A program made the translations under genes and the position numbers. DNA of 64,000 nucleotides from PALSA-612 sp963776375 (GTDB taxonomy: Bacteria; Actinomycetota; Thermoleophilia; Gaiellales; Gaiellaceae). This document shows positions 57,757-64,000 of the stretch, piece by piece. Positions within the stretch are counted from its first letter, which is position 1. The number at the start of each line of letters is the position of its first letter. The stretch is from positions 70,599 to 134,598 of the forward strand of contig CAVZMF010000010.1 of NCBI GenBank assembly GCA_963776375.1, given 5' to 3'. The notes beneath the pieces were generated by a model. The model had not been told where the DNA came from, did no database searches, and saw nothing but the letters and a program-made list of their open reading frames with translations.

Positions 57757-58460
57757 GGATCCTGATCGCCGAGGACGAGACGATCATCCGCCTCGACCTG
57801 CGCACGCTGCTCGAGAAGGCGGGGCTCGAGGTCTGCGCGGAGGCGCGCGACGGTGCCGAGGCGGTCGAGCTCGCCCGCTCGGAGCAGCCCGACCTCGCGA
57901 TCATGGACGTGAAGATGCCCCGGCTGGACGGGATCGAGGCCGCCCGCCGGATTCTCGACGAGCGTCCGATCCCGATCGTGATGCTGACCGCCTACGGGCA
58001 GGACGAGCTCGTTTCGCGCGCGATCGAGGCGGGCGTCTTCGGTTACCTCGTGAAGCCGTTCCGCGAGTCGGACCTGCTTCCCGCGATCGCGACCGCCCGC
58101 GCCCGGCACGAGGAGCTGGTCGAGCTGCGCGAGGAGGCGGAGTCGCTCTCCGAAGCGCTCGCCGCGCGCAAGGTGATCGAGCGGGCCAAGGGGCTGCTGA
58201 TGGCGAAGGAGGGCCTGACCGAGGAGCAGGCCTTCGACCGCCTGCGCCGCGCAAGCCAGGTCTCCGGGCGGCCGCTGCGTGTGATCGCCGAGGCGGTCGT
58301 CTCGACGCTCGGCAGGCGGCGGCTAGGAGGCGCAGAACGCCGTCGTCGGCGAGCGCATCGAGCGCGAGATCGACTTCGGGCGCAGCCGGCGTCGAGGTGG
58401 TGGTCGACGAGCACGACCGCCTGGTGCCGGCCGTCCCGGCTCGACCATGCGAAGTCCTGA
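57753..58460 (+). CDS. ANTAR-domain response regulator (PdtaR-type)
   Basis: A two-component output protein that binds RNA. The receiver (about 1-120) has the acidic pocket ILIAEDET, the phospho-acceptor in PDLAIMDVKMPRLDGIEAAR, VMLTAYGQ and FGYLVKPFRESDL. A coiled linker leads to the ANTAR domain (about 140-190): LAARKVIERAKGLLMAKEGL, EEQAFDRLRRASQVSGRPLR. ANTAR proteins stabilise antiterminator hairpins in target mRNAs. The natural end is probably near 58326 (about 190 residues, TAG overlapping the next gene), but the assembled frame runs on to 58460, likely because of an indel. Its kinase partner is at 54892. Confidence 0.88.
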   Translation: MRILIAEDETIIRLDLRTLLEKAGLEVCAEARDGAEAVELARSEQPDLAIMDVKMPRLDGIEAARRILDERPIPIVMLTAYGQDELVSRAIEAGVFGYLVKPFRESDLLPAIATARARHEELVELREEAESLSEALAARKVIERAKGLLMAKEGLTEEQAFDRLRRASQVSGRPLRVIAEAVVSTLGRRRLGGAERRRRRAHRARDRLRAQPASRWWSTSTTAWCRPSRLDHAKS

Positions 58461-59410
58461 TAGCCGACCGCGTCCCCGAGGTGTCCCCACGCGTCGCCGC
58501 AAGCAGGGGCCGCTCCCAGAGCCCGAGGCCGTAGTCGCCGGCGGCGCCGGTCACGGTGATCTCCATCTGCTTCAGCTGCTGCGGGCGGAGTAGCTTGCCG
58601 CCGAAGCAGCGCCTGGTAGAAGCGGGCGACGTCGGCTGCCGTGGACACCATCGAGCCCGCGCCCCACGCGAACGAGAAGCTCAGCGCGCGTCACGTCCTG
58701 TCCCTTGTAGTAGCCGTGCGCCGCCGGTGAGCCCATGTGCTGCGTCGGCGCCGAGCCGCGTCGCGTGCAGTCCCGAGCGGGCTCGAGGATCCGCTGCGTC
58801 AGCTCGGATGGGCGAGCGTGTGCTTCGGTCACCGCTTCGACGATCAGCCCGAGGACGACGTAGTTCGTGTTCGAGTACGACCAGCGGGCGCCCGGGTGGA
58901 ACAGCTGCCCGTGCGAGACGGCGAGCGCGACGAGCTGCCTCGGCGTCCACGTGTAGCCGAGGTTTCCCTTCAGGTACGGCGCAGGACAGGCGAGGATCCG
59001 TTTTCGTAGTCGTAGAGGCCGCTCGTGTGCTGGAGCAGCTCCTTGACCGTGATCGCCTTCCCGTTCGGCAAGGAGCCCGGGAGCAAGCGCGCGACGGTGT
59101 CGGAGAGCGACAGCTTCTTCTCGCCGACGAGCTGGAGCACGATCGTGGCGACGAACGACTTCGTGATGCTGGCGATGCGGAAGCGATCGTCAGGCTGCAT
59201 CGGCCGATGCGTTCTGCGGTCGGCGACGCCAGCGGCGAGGATCGTCGTCGAGCCACCCTTCCGGATCAGGACGACCGCACCCGGCGCGCCGGCCTTCACG
59301 AGATCGGCGAGGGCGGCGCGAGTCTTCGGGTAGAGAGCAGGACGAGCGTTCGCCGTGCCGGCTGCGAGCGCGGCGAGGAGGGAGAGCAGCAGCGCCCCCC
59401 GGCGGATCAT
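58323..59410 (-). CDS. Serine hydrolase, beta-lactamase class C family (frameshifted)
   Basis: An exported penicillin-binding-like serine hydrolase. From ATG 59410 a signal peptide (RRGALLLSLLAALAAGTANA) is followed by DLVKAGAPGAVVLIRKGGST, the catalytic SxxK motif in RIASITKSFVATIVLQL, VKELLQHTSGLYDYENG and then, in other frames, WSYSNTNYVVLGLIVEAV (YxN motif) and GSPAAHGYYKGQD. Several single-base shifts (near 58985, 58815, 58690 and downstream) split the rest. Parts in order suggest one gene with indel errors. It overlaps the U32 gene by four bases. Substrate could be a peptide or ester. Confidence 0.7.
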
Positions 59411-60309
59411 CGCGCCGCCGGCACCGCCAGCCCTTCGGCGCCGAGCTCCGACATGACGGGAGCGTACGACGAGCGCGCCAGCATGTCGAGACCGAGCCGG
59501 GCTCGTCGCACGCGCTCGCGCGACAGGGCTACGGTTGTCACCTCCAGGTGCGTTCCGGCCGGGTAGACGTCCGGCGCGTTGCGCAGACCGAACTTGACAT
59601 AGACCGGCGAGGCCACGCGGATCAGCTCGGGGAGCTCGTGGTGCCGCACGAAGCCGCCGAGATTGTCGGGCGCCTCCACATACACGTCGAGCGGGCAGTC
59701 GACGGCGGCGCGGATCGCGGCGATCTGCGCCAGCGAGAGATCGGTGGGGAGGTTGATCGTGCTCGCGCCCAGCCGTTCGAGCACCTGCGCCGCGGCGGGG
59801 TTGGCCGCGGGCAACATGACCGAGATCTTCGCCTGCATTTCCTCGGGCAGTCCGCCGGCCGCCTTCAGCGCCGTGAACGCCGAGAGCACGCCGAGGTCGG
59901 CGATCAGCACGCTGCGGAAGCCGTGCTCGGCGGCACGCCGGGCGTCGTCGAGGCAGGCGACGACCTGCTCCTGCCCGTGCGCCGTAGGGGCGAGAACGGC
60001 ACCGGCCGCGGAGCGGGCGGTCGCCGACGTGCCCCACGCGGCGTTCGGTCGAGTGAAGAGCGACACCTCCACGCGCGCCCGGGCGGCGGTGCGCGCCATC
60101 TCGTCGAGCTCCCCGTCCGTGTGCAGGAAGACGCCGCTTCCCTGCGACACGCGGTGCACCCGGACCTCGAGGCGCTCCGCCTCCTCGAGCACGGCGTCGA
60201 GGCAGCGCGGCCCCTCCGTGCTCGGGATCTCGACGCGATACTGCGCCCCGTCGGGGAAGCGCTTCGGGGAGTCGGGAAGGTCGTTGAGGTCCCCGCCGGG
60301 GAGGCCCAT
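59407..60309 (-). CDS. Peptidase U32 family-like protein
   Basis: A 300-residue TIM-barrel-like protein: YRVEIPSTEGPRCLDAVLEE, VRVHRVSQGSGVFLHTDGEL, VEVSLFTRPNAAWGTSA, EHGFRSVLIADLGVLSAFTA, VMLPAANPAAAQVLERLGAS and PLDVYVEAPDNLGGFVRHHE. These match a U32-peptidase-like group in actinobacteria; most U32 members are now linked to RNA or quinone modification rather than proteolysis, so the peptidase name is only a family label. The ATG at 60309 was chosen; the preceding GTG 60343 is in another frame, so a short N-terminal extension may be hidden by an indel. It lies between an M20 peptidase and a beta-lactamase-like gene on the same strand. Confidence 0.6.
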   Translation of the reverse strand: MGLPGGDLNDLPDSPKRFPDGAQYRVEIPSTEGPRCLDAVLEEAERLEVRVHRVSQGSGVFLHTDGELDEMARTAARARVEVSLFTRPNAAWGTSATARSAAGAVLAPTAHGQEQVVACLDDARRAAEHGFRSVLIADLGVLSAFTALKAAGGLPEEMQAKISVMLPAANPAAAQVLERLGASTINLPTDLSLAQIAAIRAAVDCPLDVYVEAPDNLGGFVRHHELPELIRVASPVYVKFGLRNAPDVYPAGTHLEVTTVALSRERVRRARLGLDMLARSSYAPVMSELGAEGLAVPAAR

Positions 60310-60342
60310 CGAGCGCAGGACGTCGCGGGTCGCGGCACAGCA

Positions 60343-61425
60343 CTAGAGGCCCGGATCCTCCAGCAGTCCCGCGAGCAGGCTCGTGCGGACGGGGAGCGTG
60401 TCGAGGCGGATCTGCTCGTCGTGCGCGTGCGCGCCGCGTCCTTCGGCTCCGAGGCCGTCGAGCACCGGGATGCCGAGCGCGCCGACGAGGTTGGCGTCGG
60501 AGCCGCCGCCGGAGCTGGCTTCCTTCAGGTCGAGCCCGAGCCCGCCCCCGATCTCACGCGCGCGCTCGAACATACGGGCGCCTGCCGGCGTGCGCTCCAG
60601 CGGGGGCCGCGTCCAGTCGCCCTCGACCTCGATCGACGTGCCCTCGACGACCGGCTGCAGGCTGCGCAGGGTGTGCTCGAGCCGTTCGAGGTCGTCGCGC
60701 TGGGAGATGCGGACGTCGAGCCGCGCGTCGGCGAAAGCCGCGACCACGTTCTCGACCGTGCCGCCGTGGACGACCCCGACGTTGACGGAGACGCCGCGCT
60801 CGTGGTCGGTGAGGGTGTGCAGGCGGATGATCTGGTGCGCGAGCTCCTCCACGGCGCTGGCACCGTCGGCCAGGCTCGTCCCGGCGTGGGCCGGCCGGCC
60901 GGTGATGGCGACGTGGAAGCGGCCGAGGCCCTTGCGCGCCGTCTTCAGATGGCCCTGGGCCGTGGGCGGCTCGACGACGAGCGCCGCGGCCACGCCCTCG
61001 GCTGCCTCGGCCATGGCCTTGCGGGCGGTGCGGCTCCCCTGCTCCTCGTCCGCGGTCAGGAACACGCGAAGCGCCCGGCGGCGGTGTGCGGCCGCCTCGC
61101 GGATCGCCTCCAGCATCAGTACGAGAGCGCCCTTCATGTCGTAGACGCCTGGGCCGAAGGCGAGACCGTCCTCGACGCGGAACGGCATCGTCTCCAGCGT
61201 CCCCTCCTGCCAGACCGTGTCCGTGTGCCCGAGCAGGAGCAGCGGTTGGCCCGCGCCGTCGAAGTCCGCGGCGACGTGGTCGCCGTCGAGGATGCGGGCG
61301 CTTCCGCCGAGCTCGTCGAGCTCCTCGGCCATGCGCGCGGCGACGCTGCGCACTCCGGGCGAGTACGTCGGCGACTCGATCTCGACCAGATCGCGGAGCA
61401 GGGAGATCGCAGAATCCGTGCGCAC
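60343..61425 (-). CDS. M20 family metallopeptidase (carboxypeptidase G2-like)
   Basis: A 360-residue zinc exopeptidase. The catalytic domain shows LLLLGHTDTVWQEGTLETMP (zinc His, Asp), GPGVYDMKGALVLMLEAIRE (bridging Asp), FLTADEEQGSRTARKAMAEA (catalytic Glu pair) and a C-terminal GAHAHDEQIRLDTLPVR (zinc His). The inserted dimerisation domain is seen as ARKGLGRFHVAITGRPAHAG and VNVGVVHGGTVENVV. Length and order fit glutamate carboxypeptidase-like M20 enzymes. It is divergent from the cyclase gene and followed by the U32-like gene. Confidence 0.88.
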   Translation of the reverse strand: MRTDSAISLLRDLVEIESPTYSPGVRSVAARMAEELDELGGSARILDGDHVAADFDGAGQPLLLLGHTDTVWQEGTLETMPFRVEDGLAFGPGVYDMKGALVLMLEAIREAAAHRRRALRVFLTADEEQGSRTARKAMAEAAEGVAAALVVEPPTAQGHLKTARKGLGRFHVAITGRPAHAGTSLADGASAVEELAHQIIRLHTLTDHERGVSVNVGVVHGGTVENVVAAFADARLDVRISQRDDLERLEHTLRSLQPVVEGTSIEVEGDWTRPPLERTPAGARMFERAREIGGGLGLDLKEASSGGGSDANLVGALGIPVLDGLGAEGRGAHAHDEQIRLDTLPVRTSLLAGLLEDPGL

Positions 61426-61480
61426 CGCCCTGTTCTATCGGCTCCCGGGGCGCGTTGCGTGCAGACCCTAAACTCGGACC

Positions 61481-64000
61481 GTGTCCCGCTGCCCAGAATG
61501 CGGTCGCGAGAACAGGGCCGGTGCGCGCTTCTGCGACTCGTGCGGGGCGGCGCTCGCCGAGGCGCCGCCGAGCCGGGAGCAGCGCAAGACCGTGACGGTC
61601 GTCTTCTGCGATGTGACCGGGTCGACGCACCTGGGAGAGCGCCTCGACCCGGAGTCGCTGCGCCAGGTGATGGCCCGCTACTTCGAGGTAATGCGGGCGG
61701 CGATCGAGAGCCACGGCGGCACCGTCGAGAAGTTCATCGGCGATGCCGTGATGGCCGTCTTCGGCGTGCCCGTTCTCCACGAGGACGACGCGCTGCGGGC
61801 GGTGCGGGCCGCCTCGGACATGCGCTCCGCGCTCGCCGATCTGAACGTGGAGCTCGCCCGCGACTACGGCACAGTCCTGCAGGTGCGGATCGGCGTCAAT
61901 ACGGGCGAGGTCGTGACGGGCACGGAGGAGCGGCTCGCGACCGGGGACGCCGTCAACGTCGCGGCACGTCTCGAGCAGGCAGCCGTTCCCGGCGAGATCC
62001 TGATCGGCGAGGACACGCTTGCGGTGACGAGGGATGCCGTCGAAGTCGAGCCCGTCGACGTGTTGGCGCTGAGGGGAAAGTCGGAGCCTGTTCGCCCGTA
62101 CCGACTGGTGTCGGTCGAGGCGGACGCGCCCGCGGTGCGCAGGCGCCTCGATGCTCCTATGGTCGGGCGCGCGCGCGAGTTGCGCCGTCTGCGGGAGGCC
62201 CATTCGCAGTCCGTCGACGACGGATCGTGCCAGCTGTTCACGATCCTCGGCCAGGCCGGTGTGGGCAAGTCCAGGCTCGCCGAGGAGTTCCTCGGCGGCG
62301 TCGACCAGGCAATGGTCGTGCGGGGACGCTGTCTCCCCTACGGGGAGGGCATCACCTACTGGCCCGTCGTCGAGGTGGTGCTCCAGCTCACTGCAGGTGA
62401 GCAGGACCGGCTCGCCGACCTGGTCCCCGACCCGCTCGCCGCTGCAGCCGTCGCGGGGCTGCTCGGGCGGGAAACGACCGTCACGTCACCCGAGGAGGTG
62501 GCGTGGGGCTTCCGCAAGCTGCTCGAAGGCGCCGCCTCGGAGCGGCCCGTCGTCTGCGTCTTCGACGACCTGCACTGGGGGGAGAGCACCTTCCTCGACC
62601 TGGTCGAGCACGTCGCGGACCTTTCCCGGAACGCGCCGATCCTGCTCCTCTGCATGGCGCGGCCCGAGTTGCTCGACCGACGCGCCTCCTGGGCAGGGGG
62701 CAAGCTGAACGCGACGTCGGTGTTGCTCGAGCCGCTCGACGAGCACGAGACGGACGTCTTGATCGAGGAGCTGCTCGGCGAGCGACCGCTGCCATCCGAG
62801 CTCCGGGCGCAGATCCGCGGCTCGGCCGAGGGGAACCCCTTCTTCGTCGAGGAGATGCTCGCGCTCGTCGAAGGATCGGGCGAAGGAGAGATCGCGGTTC
62901 CGCCGACGATCCACGCGGTGCTGGCGGCGCGACTCGACCAGCTCGACCCGGCCGAGCGTGCCGTTCTGGAGCGAGCTGCGGTCGAGGGCAGGGTATTCCA
63001 CCGGGGTGCCGTTCAGGCCCTCTTGCCGGAGGAACCGCAGCTTCCCGCGCGGTTGACGGCGCTCGTGCGCAAGGAGCTCGTGCGGCCGGACGCGCCGCAG
63101 CTCGAGGGCGAGGAGGCCTTCCGGTTCCGCCATCTGCTGATCCGTGACGCCGCATACGACGGACTGCCGAAAGCCGTTCGCGCAATGCTGCACGAGCGTT
63201 TCGCGGACTGGCTCGAGGATCGCGCCCGCGATCTCGTCGAACTCGACGAGATCGCCGGCTACCACCTCGAGCAGGCGTTTCTCTACCTGTCCGAGCTCGG
63301 TCCGGTCGACGCGCACGGGCGGGAGCTGGCCGGGCGCGCCGCGCGGCATCTGCTCGCGGCGGCGGAGCGGGCGAGCCGGTTGCGGGCGGATGTAACGGCG
63401 ACCGTGAACCTCCTCGACCGGATGAGTTCGCTGCTCCCGGAGGACGACCCGCTCCGCCTTGCCGCCCAGCCGGTCCTCGCCGCCGCGCTGATGGACGTCG
63501 GCCAGATCGGCCGCGCGGAAGATGTGCTGCAGGCTGCCATCGGCGTCGCTCTGAAGACAGGCGACGATCAGGCCCACGCCCACGCGTCGCTCGCGTTGCT
63601 GCTCGCTCGAAATCAGAGCGATCCGACGATCGACCAGGTCGAGCTGCGGGCAGAGGTGGAGCGACTGATCGATGCCGCGGAGCTGTACGGGGACGACGAG
63701 CTGCTCGCCTGGGCCTGGTGCGAGCTCGGCAAGTTCAGGTTCTGGCTCGGCAGCGCAGCGGACGGCGAGGCCGCTTTTGCGAGGAGCCTGGCACTGGCGG
63801 ACCGCGCTCGGGATCGTCGACAGCGAAGGGTCGTTCTGGGGTGGTTGCCGCTGACGGGGATGTGGGGCCCTCTGCCCGTCGATGAGGTGATCCGGCGCAA
63901 CGACGAGATCAGGCGTGATCCGGATGCATCGGGAGATGTGCAGGCGCGCGCCCTGCTCTCGAGCGCGCTCATGCGCGCGAAGCAGGGGCGATTCGACGAC
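61481..64000 (+). CDS. Class III nucleotide cyclase with AAA ATPase domain (partial, runs off the window)
   Basis: The frame is open from GTG 61481 to the last base (840 codons). Residues 1-27 form a zinc ribbon (RCPECGRENRAGARFCDSCG). A class III adenylate/guanylate cyclase domain follows (about 38-210): VTVVFCDVTGSTHLGERLDP (metal Asp), GTVEKFIGDAVMAVFGVPVL (second metal Asp) and VRIGVNTGEVVTGT. Next is an AAA/STAND ATPase: PMVGRARELRRL, Walker A LGQAGVGKSRLAEEF, Walker B VVCVFDDLHWGE. From about residue 560 a TPR-like helical region begins. This is a common actinobacterial signalling architecture, related in ATPase and TPR parts to LAL regulators. The C-terminus is missing. Confidence 0.85.
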   Translation, partial: MSRCPECGRENRAGARFCDSCGAALAEAPPSREQRKTVTVVFCDVTGSTHLGERLDPESLRQVMARYFEVMRAAIESHGGTVEKFIGDAVMAVFGVPVLHEDDALRAVRAASDMRSALADLNVELARDYGTVLQVRIGVNTGEVVTGTEERLATGDAVNVAARLEQAAVPGEILIGEDTLAVTRDAVEVEPVDVLALRGKSEPVRPYRLVSVEADAPAVRRRLDAPMVGRARELRRLREAHSQSVDDGSCQLFTILGQAGVGKSRLAEEFLGGVDQAMVVRGRCLPYGEGITYWPVVEVVLQLTAGEQDRLADLVPDPLAAAAVAGLLGRETTVTSPEEVAWGFRKLLEGAASERPVVCVFDDLHWGESTFLDLVEHVADLSRNAPILLLCMARPELLDRRASWAGGKLNATSVLLEPLDEHETDVLIEELLGERPLPSELRAQIRGSAEGNPFFVEEMLALVEGSGEGEIAVPPTIHAVLAARLDQLDPAERAVLERAAVEGRVFHRGAVQALLPEEPQLPARLTALVRKELVRPDAPQLEGEEAFRFRHLLIRDAAYDGLPKAVRAMLHERFADWLEDRARDLVELDEIAGYHLEQAFLYLSELGPVDAHGRELAGRAARHLLAAAERASRLRADVTATVNLLDRMSSLLPEDDPLRLAAQPVLAAALMDVGQIGRAEDVLQAAIGVALKTGDDQAHAHASLALLLARNQSDPTIDQVELRAEVERLIDAAELYGDDELLAWAWCELGKFRFWLGSAADGEAAFARSLALADRARDRRQRRVVLGWLPLTGMWGPLPVDEVIRRNDEIRRDPDASGDVQARALLSSALMRAKQGRFDD

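Overview
The window is about 70 percent GC or more, uses many GTG starts, and packs genes into operons with 4-base ATGA/GTGA stop-start overlaps. A PdtaS/PdtaR-type kinase and ANTAR regulator, a LAL-type LuxR regulator, a DUF4446 protein and a DUF4242 protein all point to Actinomycetota. My inference is a deep-branching class such as Thermoleophilia (Gaiella-like); no rRNA or tRNA gene was found to prove it. Many essential-looking genes carry one or more frameshifts, clustered at about 11.9-12.4, 18-28 and 51.6-60 kb. This looks more like a draft or long-read assembly with indel errors than gene decay.

Layout. 0-3.3 kb: DUF4446 gene, an IS1595-family insertion sequence, an HNH endonuclease, a SIMPL-domain secreted protein, and a 280-bp MITE-like element. 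3.3-9.4 kb (minus): trpE-G-D-CF-B-A behind a trp attenuator. 9.4-16.7 kb: a secreted protein and hisA (minus), and, divergent from them, hisR-hisG-D-CB-H-F-IE (plus) sharing one palindromic operator. 16.7-18.1 kb (minus): pheA and chorismate mutase with a probable attenuator peptide. 18-21 kb: acyl-CoA dehydrogenase remnant, drug-efflux type ABC transporter and divergent MarR regulator. 21-29.4 kb: glnK-amtB, a hydrolase-cyclase, ppc, ilvD and a sulfurtransferase. 29.4-37.4 kb (minus): thrB, thrC, hom, ilvC, ilvN, ilvB and an IPMDH-like gene behind a branched-chain leader peptide. 37.5-42.5 kb: a lectin/tandem-repeat protein operon and a LAL regulator. 42.7-53.3 kb: gltB, a trypsin-like protease, an ABC exporter, acetyltransferase, HxlR regulator, glyoxalase-like protein and glnA. 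53.7-64 kb: small membrane proteins, PdtaS/PdtaR two-component pair, Nudix, beta-lactamase-like, U32 and M20 peptidases, and a truncated cyclase-ATPase.

How it works together. The window is an amino-acid biosynthesis and nitrogen-assimilation island: ammonium uptake (AmtB/GlnK), glutamine synthetase and glutamate synthase feed nitrogen; PEP carboxylase feeds oxaloacetate to the aspartate family (hom, thrB, thrC); ilv, trp, phe and his genes complete end-product synthesis. Regulation is readable in the DNA. Three operons (trp, phe, ilv) start with a short peptide rich in the cognate amino acid, each placed almost directly after a promoter, so the leader mRNAs look leaderless. The his genes carry their own TrpR-family regulator and a 16-bp operator.

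Most notable: the three leader peptides and shared promoter layout, the HisR operator, a HisC-HisB fusion, a catalytically degenerate IPMDH paralogue heading ilvBNC, a MITE whose CTAG target duplication preserved both flanking stop codons, repeated use of CTAG as overlapping stops of convergent genes, and several families of dispersed intergenic hairpin repeats.
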